DNA from: Micropruina sp.
Lineage (GTDB): Bacteria > Actinomycetota > Actinomycetes > Propionibacteriales > Propionibacteriaceae
NCBI GenBank assembly: GCA_016716635.1
Contig: JADJVZ010000011.1
Location: 1,116,001 to 1,180,000, forward strand
Direction of reading: 5' to 3'
DNA length: 64,000 bases
The translations under genes were made by a program, and so were the position numbers. Below are positions 49,677 through 58,443 of the stretch, one piece after another (positions within the stretch are counted from its first letter, which is position 1; each line of letters starts with the position of its first letter). The notes beneath the pieces were generated by a model. It saw only the letters and a program-made list of their open reading frames with translations, ran no database searches and was not told the DNA's origin.

Positions 49677-50923
49677 CGTCCTGGAGCACTCCGTCCGCGC
49701 CCGGCCCCATTTCTGGGGACCTCCACATTCCCGGCTCCAAGTCGGCGACCGCGCGGGCGTACGTGCTCGCCGCCCTCGCTGACGGTCCTAGCGTGCTAAC
49801 TGGGGTCCTGCGCGCCCGCGACACCGACCTCATGCGCGCCGGCCTGGCCGCCCTCGGCGTCGGTTTCGAGGAACTCGACGACACGGCGGTGCGCGTGATC
49901 CCGCCGACCCAGTTCACCGGCGGTCGGACCATCGACGCAGGCCTCTCCGGAACCGTCGCCCGCTTTCTGCCGCCGCTCGCCGCCACGTCTGACGCGACCA
50001 CCACCTTTGTGGGCGACCCGGCGATGGCGACCCGTCCGGTCGAGCCCCTGCTGCGGGCCCTGACCGGTCTCGGGGCAACCGTGACCGGCACGCACGTCCC
50101 GTTCGCGATCGCCGGTCCGATCGCCGGGGGCGGCGTCGACGTCGACTCCTCCGGCTCCAGCCAGTTCCTGTCCGCGCTGTTGCTCATCGGCGCCCGGCTG
50201 CCGGAGGGGCTCGTCGTGCGCGAGACCTCCGGACACATGCCGTCACGCCCTCACGTCGACATGACCGCCGCCATGCTGCGCGAACGCGGGGTGGACGTCG
50301 GCGAGTCGGACGGTACCTGGCGGGTCGCCCCGGGTCCGATCGCCGCCCGGGACGCCACAATCGAGCCCGACCTCACCAACACCGCGACCTTCCTGGCCGC
50401 GGCGCTGGCCACCGGCGGCCGGCTCAGCACGCCCTGGCCCGCCCTGAGCGTGCAGCCCCAAGGGGCCGTGCTGGACGTCCTACGCGCCTTCGGCGCCGAG
50501 GTCACGGTCAGCGACGGCGTCCTGACCGTGGCCGGTCCCGCCGACCTGCCGGGCGTGGACGTCGATCTCCACGCGGTGAGCGAGCTCACCCCGGCGGTCG
50601 CCGCGCTTGCCACCTTGGCGTCCACGCCCAGCCGCATCCGAGGCGTGGCCCACATCCGCGCACATGAGACTGATCGGCTGGCCGCCTTGGAACGAGAACT
50701 GAACGGCCTGGGCGGAGTGGTCCGGCAGACCGACGACGGTCTCCTGATCGAACCCGCTCCCCTGCACGCGGGCCCTTTTGCGACCTACGCCGATCATCGG
50801 ATGGCGCACGCCGGGGCCCTGGTGGGGCTGCGGGTGGCGGGCATCACCCTCGACGACGTGGCATGCACCTCGAAGACGATGCCCGACTTCGCCGACCGCT
50901 GGTCGAGCTTGGTGGGTGGCTGA
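49673..50923 (+). CDS. aroA: 3-phosphoshikimate 1-carboxyvinyltransferase (EPSP synthase)
   Basis: AroA makes EPSP from shikimate 3-phosphate and phosphoenolpyruvate. The 416-aa protein has the opening IPGSKSATARAYVLAAL with the substrate-binding Lys-Ser pair, DAGLSGTVARFLPPLA, and the C-terminal ETDRLAALERELNGLG and DHRMAHAGALVGL. The LSGTVARF region differs from the usual LGNAGTAMRFL; the shorter form is known from related actinobacteria, as I recall. The GTG at 49673 is inside the DoxX stop. It is followed by rsgA with a one-base overlap. Confidence 0.94.
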   Translation: MTSWSTPSAPGPISGDLHIPGSKSATARAYVLAALADGPSVLTGVLRARDTDLMRAGLAALGVGFEELDDTAVRVIPPTQFTGGRTIDAGLSGTVARFLPPLAATSDATTTFVGDPAMATRPVEPLLRALTGLGATVTGTHVPFAIAGPIAGGGVDVDSSGSSQFLSALLLIGARLPEGLVVRETSGHMPSRPHVDMTAAMLRERGVDVGESDGTWRVAPGPIAARDATIEPDLTNTATFLAAALATGGRLSTPWPALSVQPQGAVLDVLRAFGAEVTVSDGVLTVAGPADLPGVDVDLHAVSELTPAVAALATLASTPSRIRGVAHIRAHETDRLAALERELNGLGGVVRQTDDGLLIEPAPLHAGPFATYADHRMAHAGALVGLRVAGITLDDVACTSKTMPDFADRWSSLVGG

Positions 50924-51939
50924 TGGCGAGGCGGTTGTCGCACAGCATCACCGATGATCCGAACGGTGGCTTCGATCGTCCGGCGCGGCGCACCCGTCCG
51001 CGCACCAAGGATCGTCCCAACTACTCCAAAGCCGAGGTGGGCTGGGTGGTCGCGGTCGATCGCGGCCGGTACACGTGCCTGCTCGATGGCGCCGACGAGC
51101 CGCTCATCGCCGCGAAATCGCGCACCCTCGGACGCAAGGGCGTCATCGTGGGCGACCGGGTACGGCTCGTGGGTGACCTCACCGGCGACGAGGGCACACT
51201 CGCCCGCATCGTCGAGGTCGAAGAGCGCGAGACCGTCCTGCGTCGGACAGCCGACGACGATGATCCCTACGAGCGTCCGGTCGTCGCCAACGCCGACCAG
51301 TTGTTCATCGTGACCGCGCTCGCCGATCCGCCCCCGCGCACCGGGATGATCGACCGCATCCTGGTCGCCGCCTTCGACGCCGGCATCGTCCCCATCTTGT
51401 GCCTCACCAAATCCGATCTGGCGACGCCCGACACCCTGTCGGCCCTCTACGAGCCGCTGGGCGTGCCGATCGTGGTGACCCAACCGGGTTCTGACCTCGA
51501 CCCCATCCGCGAGATCCTCGCCGATCACCGCACGGTGTTCATCGGCCACTCCGGGGTGGGAAAGTCGACCCTGGTCAACGCCCTCATTCCGGACGCGGAC
51601 CGCGTCACGGGCGAGGTCAACGAGGTCACCGGACGTGGTCGGCACACCTCGACCTCGGCGGTCGCCTTGGAGCTACCCCCGCCGGGCGGCTGGGTGATCG
51701 ACACCCCTGGCATTCGCTCGTTCGGGTTGTCGCACGTGACCCAAGACTCGATCATCGCCGCCTTCGGCGACCTGGCCGAGCTCACCGAGGATTGCCCGCG
51801 CGGCTGCGACCACGGCTCCCAGGCCCCCGAATGCGGGCTCGACCTGGCCGTCGCCGAGGGACGCCTCACCCCCGAACGGCTGGCCTCCTTCCGGCGAATG
51901 GAACGCTCCTGGACCGAGCGCGTCCCCGGCACCTGGTGA
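50923..51939 (+). CDS. rsgA: Ribosome small subunit-dependent GTPase A
   Basis: RsgA tests the decoding centre of maturing 30S subunits. The 338-aa protein has an OB-fold (about residues 38-110), circularly permuted GTPase motifs in the order G4 (LTKSDLA), G1 (GHSGVGKSTLV), G3 (DTPGIRSFG), and a C-terminal zinc module with CPRGCDHGSQAPECGLDLA. The ATG at 50923 begins in the aroA stop (TGATG). The basic N-terminus (RPARRTRPRTKDRP) is typical. The same aroA-rsgA order is found in M. tuberculosis (Rv3227-Rv3228). Confidence 0.96.
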   Translation: MARRLSHSITDDPNGGFDRPARRTRPRTKDRPNYSKAEVGWVVAVDRGRYTCLLDGADEPLIAAKSRTLGRKGVIVGDRVRLVGDLTGDEGTLARIVEVEERETVLRRTADDDDPYERPVVANADQLFIVTALADPPPRTGMIDRILVAAFDAGIVPILCLTKSDLATPDTLSALYEPLGVPIVVTQPGSDLDPIREILADHRTVFIGHSGVGKSTLVNALIPDADRVTGEVNEVTGRGRHTSTSAVALELPPPGGWVIDTPGIRSFGLSHVTQDSIIAAFGDLAELTEDCPRGCDHGSQAPECGLDLAVAEGRLTPERLASFRRMERSWTERVPGTW

Positions 51940-51961
51940 GCGCAGCGAATACGCTGACCCC

Positions 51962-52756
51962 ATGGCGGATTCGCAGTTTCTCGACGACCTACGGTTGGCG
52001 CACCTCTTGGCCGATAACGCCGATTCGATCTCGCTGAACCGGTTTCGCGCCCGCGATTTGAGCATCGCCACCAAGGCGGACGCCACCTGGGTCACCGACG
52101 CCGACACCGCCGTCGAGGACGCCATCCGCAGCACCCTGAAGAAGGTGCGCCCACGCGACGCCGTCCACGGCGAGGAGCGCGAGGACACCGGCTGGGGCCC
52201 CCGCCGCTGGATCATCGACCCCATCGACGGCACCTCCAATTACGCCCGGGGCGTCCCCGTGTGGGCCTCGCTCATCGCCTTGCAGGTCGAGGGCCGCATC
52301 GTCGCCAGCGTGGTGAGCGCCCCGGCGCTCGGACGTCGCTGGTGGGCCAGCGAGGGCGCCGGCGCCTTCAGCGGACGCTCGCTGCTCACCGGGCAGCCCA
52401 TGGCCGTCTCGACCGTGGCCAGCCTGCCCGAGGCGTTCCTGTCCCACTCCGACATTGCCGAGTGGGTAACAGCCGGACGCGGTCAGCAGTTCGTCGACCT
52501 GCTGCGCGGGGTGTGGCGCACGCGCGCCTTCGGTGACTTCTGGTCGTACATGCTCGTCGCGGAAGGCGCGGTCGACATCGCCTGCGAGCCCGAGCTCGCC
52601 CTGCACGACATGGCCGCCCTCGACATCATCGTCCGCGAGGCGGGCGGACGGTTCACCTCGATCGATGGGGTCGACGGCGTCGCCGGACCCGGGGCCGTCG
52701 CCACCAACGGGGTGCTGCACGGCGAAGTGCTGGCCTACTTGGCGGCGGAAGCTTAG
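51962..52756 (+). CDS. hisN: Histidinol-phosphatase of the inositol monophosphatase family
   Basis: The 264-aa protein belongs to the inositol monophosphatase superfamily: the metal-binding motif WVTDADTAVEDAIR, HGEERED (Glu), and WIIDPIDGTSNYARGVPVWAS. In actinobacteria the HisN branch dephosphorylates histidinol phosphate in histidine biosynthesis. The sequence resembles that branch (opening DDLRLAHLLADNADSI), but inositol-phosphatase activity cannot be excluded from sequence. Its stop overlaps the stop of the ABC ATPase gene by 4 bases. Confidence 0.88.
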   Translation: MADSQFLDDLRLAHLLADNADSISLNRFRARDLSIATKADATWVTDADTAVEDAIRSTLKKVRPRDAVHGEEREDTGWGPRRWIIDPIDGTSNYARGVPVWASLIALQVEGRIVASVVSAPALGRRWWASEGAGAFSGRSLLTGQPMAVSTVASLPEAFLSHSDIAEWVTAGRGQQFVDLLRGVWRTRAFGDFWSYMLVAEGAVDIACEPELALHDMAALDIIVREAGGRFTSIDGVDGVAGPGAVATNGVLHGEVLAYLAAEA

Positions 52757-53547
52757 CCGAGCCTCACCTTGGGCACCGCCGCCAGTAGCTGCGCGGTGTA
52801 GTCGGAGGCCGGTTGGGAGAAGACCTGCGGCGTCGGCCCTTCTTCGAGCAGTTTGCCGTTGCGCAGCACCGCGACCCTCGTGCACAGGTGCCGGACGACC
52901 GACAGGTCGTGGGTCACGAACACCAGGGTCAACCCGATGTCCCGGACGAGGTCGTTGAGCAGGTTCAGCACTTGGGCCCGGACGGAAACGTCGAGCGCTG
53001 ACACCGGCTCATCGGCGATGAGGACCGACGGCTCGGGGGCCAAGGCCCGGGCGATGGCGATGCGCTGCCTCTGTCCGCCGGAGAACTCGTGCGGGTAGCG
53101 TCCGGCCGAGTCGGCTGGCAGATCGACGGCGTTCAGCACCTCGCGCAGCCGCCGCTCTCGGGCGGCGGGGTCGCGGCGGTAGCGGCCCTCGTCGATGAGG
53201 GCGCTGCGCAGCGGTTCGGTGATGATCTCCCCGACCCGCATGCGGGGATCCAACGAGCCGCGGGGGTCCTGGAACACCATCTGGACCTCGGAGCGCAAGA
53301 ACGCCAGGTCGCGCTCGGGCAGCCGCTGAATCTCCCGCCCTGCGAAACGGACGGTGCCGGAGGTCGGACGATCGAGGCCGGCCATGAGGCGAATCAAGGT
53401 GGATTTCCCCGAGCCCGACTCCCCCACAATGCCGAGCCGATCCCCCCGCGCGACCTCGAGGCTGACGGCGTCCAACGCGGTCACCGACGCCGGGCCCCGA
53501 CGGTAGATGCGGGTGAGGTCCCGGACGGTGTAGAGGGGTTCGGTCAT
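52753..53547 (-). CDS. ABC transporter ATP-binding protein (DppF/OppF type)
   Basis: The 264-aa ATPase has Walker A GESGSGKSTLI, the Q-loop MVFQDPRGSLDPRMRVG, the signature LSGGQ as FSGGQRQRIAIARAL, and Walker B VLIADEPVSALDVS. The Q-loop segment is characteristic of the peptide/nickel branch. It is the last gene of the importer operon and starts inside the stop region of its partner ATPase. Its end overlaps the end of hisN. Confidence 0.9.
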   Translation of the reverse strand: MTEPLYTVRDLTRIYRRGPASVTALDAVSLEVARGDRLGIVGESGSGKSTLIRLMAGLDRPTSGTVRFAGREIQRLPERDLAFLRSEVQMVFQDPRGSLDPRMRVGEIITEPLRSALIDEGRYRRDPAARERRLREVLNAVDLPADSAGRYPHEFSGGQRQRIAIARALAPEPSVLIADEPVSALDVSVRAQVLNLLNDLVRDIGLTLVFVTHDLSVVRHLCTRVAVLRNGKLLEEGPTPQVFSQPASDYTAQLLAAVPKVRLG

Positions 53548-54383
53548 GCGTCGTTCCCCTTCCAGTAATCCTCGACCTGGGGCAGGCGGGACCCGGGTTC
53601 GAGCTGGTCGATGCGCGAGGCGGCGATCAACCCGCGGGTGTAGGGATGTTGGGCGTCGTTGAACAGCGCCGCCACCGTGCCCGCCTCGACCACGCGGCCG
53701 TCGAGCATCACCAGCACCTTGTCGCACACCTGCGAGACCACGGCGAGGTCGTGGCTGATGAACAGGCAGGCGGCGTTTGCCTCGTCGAGCACGGCGTCCA
53801 AGGTCGCCAACACGTGCGCTTGAACGGTGACGTCGAGCGCGGTGGTGGGCTCGTCGCAGATGACCAGATCCGGGGAGTTGACCAGCGCCATGGCGAGGAC
53901 GACCCGCTGCCGCTGCCCCCCGGACAGTTGGTGCGGATAGGCGTCGGCGATCCGCTCGGGGTCGGGGAGCCCCACCCGCGCCAGCATCGCGACCACCGCC
54001 GAGCGCGCGGCCTCCTTCGCGGAGTGCTGATGCAGGGTCAGTACCTCGGCGACCTGGCGCCCCACGCGCATGGTCGGATCCAACGCCGTCATGGGCTCCT
54101 GGAACACCATCGACATCAGGTTTCCGCGGAGCGGAGCGAGCTCCCTGTCCCCGGTGTTGACCATCTCGTTGCCGCGCAGGCGGATCGAGCCGGAGGCGGT
54201 CGCTGTCTCCGGAAGCAGCCCCATGATGGCCAGCGCGGTGACGGTCTTGCCCGAGCCGGATTCCCCGATAATGCCCAGCCGTTCGTTGTCCGCAAGCTCA
54301 AACGAGACGTCGGTGAGGGCGGGCCGGCGGTGGCGCCCGAAGTCGATCGAAAGATTCGATACGATCAGTAGCGGATCTGTCAT
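53544..54383 (-). CDS. ABC transporter ATP-binding protein (DppD/OppD type)
   Basis: The 279-aa ATPase has Walker A GESGSGKTVTALAIM, MVFQEPMTALDPTMRVG, signature LSGGQRQRVVLAMAL and Walker B LVICDEPTTALDVT. The C-terminal HPYTRGLIAAS is the usual ending of the DppD group. It pairs with the DppF-type ATPase, with which it overlaps by 4 bases. The start ATG 54383 overlaps the permease stop. Confidence 0.9.
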   Translation of the reverse strand: MTDPLLIVSNLSIDFGRHRRPALTDVSFELADNERLGIIGESGSGKTVTALAIMGLLPETATASGSIRLRGNEMVNTGDRELAPLRGNLMSMVFQEPMTALDPTMRVGRQVAEVLTLHQHSAKEAARSAVVAMLARVGLPDPERIADAYPHQLSGGQRQRVVLAMALVNSPDLVICDEPTTALDVTVQAHVLATLDAVLDEANAACLFISHDLAVVSQVCDKVLVMLDGRVVEAGTVAALFNDAQHPYTRGLIAASRIDQLEPGSRLPQVEDYWKGNDA

Positions 54384-55192
54384 GACACCTCCCGCAACTG
54401 CGGATCGAGGTAGTCCCGCAAACCGTCGCCCAGGAGGTTGAACCCCAGCACAGCGAGGGCGATGGCGAGCCCCGGCCACAGCGATTGCAGCGGATCCCCA
54501 AAGAGCAGGTTCTGCGCGTCGCGCAGCATCCGGCCCCATGTGGGCGTGGGGGGCCGCGTACCGAGACCTAAGAACGACAGGCCCGCCTCGGCCAGAATCG
54601 CTGTAGCGAAGGCCACCGAGGCCTGCACCCCGATCAGAGGCGCGATGTTGGGCATTACGTGCCGCACTGCGATGCCCATCCGCGAGGTGCCGCACGAACG
54701 GGCCGCCAGCACGTAGTCGGACGCCATCACATGCAGCGTGCCGGCGCGAGCCACTCGCGCAAAGGCGGGGATCGTCGCGATGCCGATGGCAGCCATGGCG
54801 GTCCACGTCGACCCCCCGAAGGCGGCCGCGAACAAGATGGCGAGCAGAAGGGCTGGGAAGGCGTAGACCACGTCGGAGGCCCGCATCACGACCTCGGAGA
54901 CCCAGCCCGACCCCTGGCCGGCGAGCACACCGAGGGGCACCCCGACGACCGCCGCGATGCTGACGGCGATGATGCCCACCTGCAGCGTTGTTTGGGCACC
55001 GATCATGAGGCGGCTGACGATGTCGATGCCGAAGGCATCCGTCCCCAGTAGGTGCGGCCAGCCCGGCTTGAGGAGCGCGTCGGCGGCCACCACGCGGATG
55101 GGATCGAACGGCGTCCAGACCAGGCTCACCAAGGCCGTCAACACCACTGAGCAGACGAGCACGAGGCCGACGACGAGCGTGAAGCGCTTCAT
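54380..55192 (-). CDS. ABC transporter permease (DppC/OppC type)
   Basis: The 270-aa membrane protein has six helices and the permease EAA loop ARSCGTSRMGIAVRHVMPNIAPL, with the domain opening LLGTDAFGIDIVSRLMIGAQ typical of DppC. The ATG at 55192 overlaps the partner permease gene by 4 bases. It ends inside the ATPase start. Confidence 0.9.
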   Translation of the reverse strand: MKRFTLVVGLVLVCSVVLTALVSLVWTPFDPIRVVAADALLKPGWPHLLGTDAFGIDIVSRLMIGAQTTLQVGIIAVSIAAVVGVPLGVLAGQGSGWVSEVVMRASDVVYAFPALLLAILFAAAFGGSTWTAMAAIGIATIPAFARVARAGTLHVMASDYVLAARSCGTSRMGIAVRHVMPNIAPLIGVQASVAFATAILAEAGLSFLGLGTRPPTPTWGRMLRDAQNLLFGDPLQSLWPGLAIALAVLGFNLLGDGLRDYLDPQLREVS

Positions 55193-56148
55193 TCGCGCTC
55201 CCCCCGCAGCCGGGGGTCGATGATGAGGTAAGACACGTCCACAAGCGCGTTGACGACCAGGACGACCGCCACCAGGAACATCACGGTTCCTTGGACGACC
55301 TGCAGGTCATGTTGCGTGACCACCTGGAGCAGCATGGTGCCCAAGCCTGGCAGCGCGAACACGCTCTCGATGACGATGGCGCCCACCAGTACGCTCGACA
55401 ACTGCAGGCCGAGAACCGTCACCAGCGACAGCGACGCGTTCCGCAGGCCGTGGCGCACCATAGCCCGGCCTTGCGTCCAGCCCACCGCCCGCGCCGTCCG
55501 AAAGTAGTCCTCGTTAAGGACGTCGATGAACGCCGAGCGCACGTAGCGGGTCAGCATGGCGCCTTGGATCAACCCCAAGGCGAGCACGGGCAGCACGAGG
55601 TGCGCCGCCCACGACCCTGGATCCTCGGCGAAGGGCACGTAGCCGTTGGCGGGTAACCAGTGCAGCCCCACCGCGAACACGGCGACGAGCAGCAAGCCGG
55701 CCCAGAACGCGGGAATGGCCATCCCGATCTGGGCCAGCGCCGTCGCTATGAAGCCGTCCCAGTGCCGCCGACGCAGGGCGGCGTACATCCCCGTCGGCAG
55801 CGCCACGAGAAGGGCGAGAATGAGGCTGAATGTCACCAACCAGAACGTGACGGCGAGCCGCGGCCCGAGCAGGCTCGCCACCGAGTCGCCGCTGAGGTAG
55901 GAGCGTCCGAAGTCACCCTGCAGCATGCCGCTCGCCCACGAGAGGTACTGGACGGGCAGGGGACGATCCGTGCCCAGTTGGTGCCGCAAGGTGGCCAACT
56001 GGTCGGGGGTGGCGCCCTCTCCCAAGATCACGGACGCGACATCACCCGGCAGCGCCGAGCAGACCACGAAGATCAACACGGACGCGGCCAGCAGGCTCGC
56101 GGCGAGAATGCCGAGCCTGGCGCCTACGCGACGGATCACCCGCGACAC
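55189..56148 (-). CDS. ABC transporter permease (DppB/OppB type)
   Basis: The 319-aa membrane protein has six helices with the long periplasmic N-terminal loop (PGDVASVILGEGATPDQLATLRHQLGTDRPLPVQY) of DppB and the EAA loop ARAVGWTQGRAMVRHGLRNASL. It follows the solute-binding gene by 21 bases. The substrate is not readable. Confidence 0.9.
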   Translation of the reverse strand: MSRVIRRVGARLGILAASLLAASVLIFVVCSALPGDVASVILGEGATPDQLATLRHQLGTDRPLPVQYLSWASGMLQGDFGRSYLSGDSVASLLGPRLAVTFWLVTFSLILALLVALPTGMYAALRRRHWDGFIATALAQIGMAIPAFWAGLLLVAVFAVGLHWLPANGYVPFAEDPGSWAAHLVLPVLALGLIQGAMLTRYVRSAFIDVLNEDYFRTARAVGWTQGRAMVRHGLRNASLSLVTVLGLQLSSVLVGAIVIESVFALPGLGTMLLQVVTQHDLQVVQGTVMFLVAVVLVVNALVDVSYLIIDPRLRGERE

Positions 56149-56169
56149 CCTACCTAGGTGTCGCCCGCC

Positions 56170-57696
56170 TCATCGACGCGCGACGCCGGTGAGGTCGAAG
56201 GACAAGGTCACGGCGTTGGGGCTGAGCCCGGTCACGGTGTTCTTCGTGACCACGAGGTTCGGCAGCATGAACAGCCACACCGCGGCGGCATCGTCGGTCA
56301 GCACCTTCTGAGCGTCCGCCATGTCGGCCAGCCAGGCCGCCTCGGTCGGCTCGGTGTCGGCCTTCGCGATGAGTGCCTGGAAGGCCGGGTTGTTGTAGTG
56401 CCAGTAGTAGGTCGGATCAGCGAACTTGTTGATGTCGCGCGGCTCCACGTGCGCCACGATCGTGATGTCGTAGTCGCCGTTCTTGTAAACCTGATCCAGC
56501 CAGGTCGCGGGGAAGGGCAACTCGTCCACAGTGGTCTTGATGCCGATCTCGTTGAGTGCGCTCGCCACGAACTGGGCGCTCTTGGTCGCGTACGCGAGGG
56601 CTGGCACCCGGATCCGCAAAGTGGGCATCGCCACACCGGAGGAGGCCAACAGCGCCTTGGCCTCGGCGACGTTGAAGGGGACGGCGTTGGCGAGATCCAC
56701 GTAATACGGGTCGGTGGGGACGGCCATGGAGCCAATGAGTTGCCCCTTGCCGGCCCACACTGTCTTGATCAGCGCCGCCCGGTCGATGGCCATGGTGATC
56801 GCCTTGCGCACGTTCTGGTTCTGCAGCGCCGGGGACTGGTGGTTGAAGCCCATCGTCACCTCGCCGTTCGTCGCCCCGTCTAGCACGGTGTACTTCGAGG
56901 TGTCCGAGAACTGCGACAGCGCCTCGGGTGCCTGCACGTTGGAGATGACGTCGAGGTCACCCGCGAGCATCGCGGCGTTGAGTGCGTTGGCGTCCGTGAA
57001 ATACCGGAAGGTCACCTCATCGAACCGCGGGGCCGTGCCCCAGTACTTCGCGTTCTTGGTGAGCACCACGGAGGAGCCCTTGTTCCACGCTGTCCAGGCA
57101 TAGGGGCCGGAGCCCGCGGACTTGGTCGCGGCCTCACCGATCAGGGTGGGATCGAAAACGATGCCCGCCGTCGAGGTCATGTAGTAAAGCCAGTTTTGTG
57201 ACGGGTTCTTGAGCGTGAACACCACGGTGGCGTCATCGGGCGCCGTCACCGTGGCGACGTCGGCCAGCTGGGTGCGAAGCACCGTGGTGGTGGCGGCATC
57301 GCTGCGCAGCTTGTCCTGACTCTTCACGACCGCGGACCCGGTGACCTTGGTGCCGGACGCGAACGTCGCCGCCGGGTTGATGTGGAAGGTGTAGACGCGC
57401 CCGTCCGCGCTGATGTCCCAGCTTTGGGCGAGCATCGGACGCATCTTGCCGTCGCCGTCGATCCGCACCAGCGTCTCGTAGACGTTGTAGAGCATCACCT
57501 GGGGCCCCGCCGCCGACGGCGAGGTGGTCACGTCCATGGAAGCCGGCTCAGCGGACGCGCCGATGACGAACTTCTTGACGGTAACGGTCGGCTGTTGCGT
57601 GCAAGCGGCCGCGGTGAGCAACCCCATTGCCACGAGTCCCGCCAGGAGGAGCCGCTGCCAGCGCGAACGTCCCTCAACCTTGGTGGTGTGCGTCAT
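56170..57696 (-). CDS. Solute-binding lipoprotein of the peptide/nickel ABC family
   Basis: The 508-aa protein has a basic N-terminus, a hydrophobic signal and the lipobox LTAAAC (about residues 27-32), and the SBP_bac_5 fold: the opening FVIGASAEPASMDVTTSPSA and AQSWDISADGRVYTFHINP. It captures substrate for the four genes that follow. Peptides are the usual ligand, nickel and others are possible. The ATG at 57696 follows AAAGGGA. It heads a five-gene dpp-like operon. Confidence 0.92.
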   Translation of the reverse strand: MTHTTKVEGRSRWQRLLLAGLVAMGLLTAAACTQQPTVTVKKFVIGASAEPASMDVTTSPSAAGPQVMLYNVYETLVRIDGDGKMRPMLAQSWDISADGRVYTFHINPAATFASGTKVTGSAVVKSQDKLRSDAATTTVLRTQLADVATVTAPDDATVVFTLKNPSQNWLYYMTSTAGIVFDPTLIGEAATKSAGSGPYAWTAWNKGSSVVLTKNAKYWGTAPRFDEVTFRYFTDANALNAAMLAGDLDVISNVQAPEALSQFSDTSKYTVLDGATNGEVTMGFNHQSPALQNQNVRKAITMAIDRAALIKTVWAGKGQLIGSMAVPTDPYYVDLANAVPFNVAEAKALLASSGVAMPTLRIRVPALAYATKSAQFVASALNEIGIKTTVDELPFPATWLDQVYKNGDYDITIVAHVEPRDINKFADPTYYWHYNNPAFQALIAKADTEPTEAAWLADMADAQKVLTDDAAAVWLFMLPNLVVTKNTVTGLSPNAVTLSFDLTGVARR

Positions 57697-57774
57697 CGAT
57701 CAGTCCCTTTCCAGGTGGCTGTTGCCGCATGAATAGTAGCCGAGTTAACCAATCTCGCCGTCGCGCAAGATTTC

Positions 57775-58395
57775 TCACTCGAACGGGCTGGGATCCCCCG
57801 CTCCGACGCGGAGAATCTCGATGTCCTCCCCCGAGAGATCCACCACCGTCGTGGGCTCCACGCCGCAATCGCCGGAGTCCAGCACGGCGTCCACGAGGTG
57901 CCCGTACTCGTCGGCGATCGTCCAACCATCGGTGAGCGCTTCCTCGTGCCCGGGCATCAAGAACGTGGACGACACCAGCGGCGTTCCCACCGTTTCGAGG
58001 AGCGCCAGGCAGGTGGTGTGCTCGGGGATGCGGACACCGACGGTGCGCTTCTTGGGCTGCCACATCATCCGCGGCGTCTCCCGAGAGGCCTTGAGAATGA
58101 ACGTATAGCGACCGGGCGTCAGTCGCTTGATCAGCTTGAAGATGTGATTGTCCATCTCCACATAGCGCCCCATCTGGGCGAAGTCGCGGCACATCAAGGT
58201 GAAGTGATGCCGTTCGTCCAGTTGGCGGATGGCGCGGATCCGGTCGAGCCCCTCTTTGTTTCCGAGGCCGCACCCGAGGGCGTAACAGGAGTCGGTGGGA
58301 TAGGCGATGAGCCCGCCCTCCGCAAGAATCTCGGCGACTTGGGCGAGCGCGCGCGGCTGCGGATTGTCAGGATGAACGTCGAAGTACCTGGCCAT
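57775..58395 (-). CDS. yciO: YciO-type protein of the YrdC/Sua5 superfamily
   Basis: The 206-aa protein is the same length as E. coli YciO and follows its sequence in outline: HPDNPQPRALAQVAEI, LIAYPTDSCYALGCGLGNKEGLDRIR, HFTLMCRDFAQM and PGRYTFILKASRETPR. YciO shares the YrdC fold but its role is less clear than that of TsaC/Sua5; reports of weak threonylcarbamoyl-AMP or other activity differ. A separate Sua5-type enzyme is encoded at 26955. The ATG at 58395 gives MARYFDVHPDN. Confidence 0.9.
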   Translation of the reverse strand: MARYFDVHPDNPQPRALAQVAEILAEGGLIAYPTDSCYALGCGLGNKEGLDRIRAIRQLDERHHFTLMCRDFAQMGRYVEMDNHIFKLIKRLTPGRYTFILKASRETPRMMWQPKKRTVGVRIPEHTTCLALLETVGTPLVSSTFLMPGHEEALTDGWTIADEYGHLVDAVLDSGDCGVEPTTVVDLSGEDIEILRVGAGDPSPFE

Positions 58396-58443
58396 GCCTT
58401 GAGCGTACGGCGAAGCGGGAGCGAGTCCGGCACAATGGCCGTT

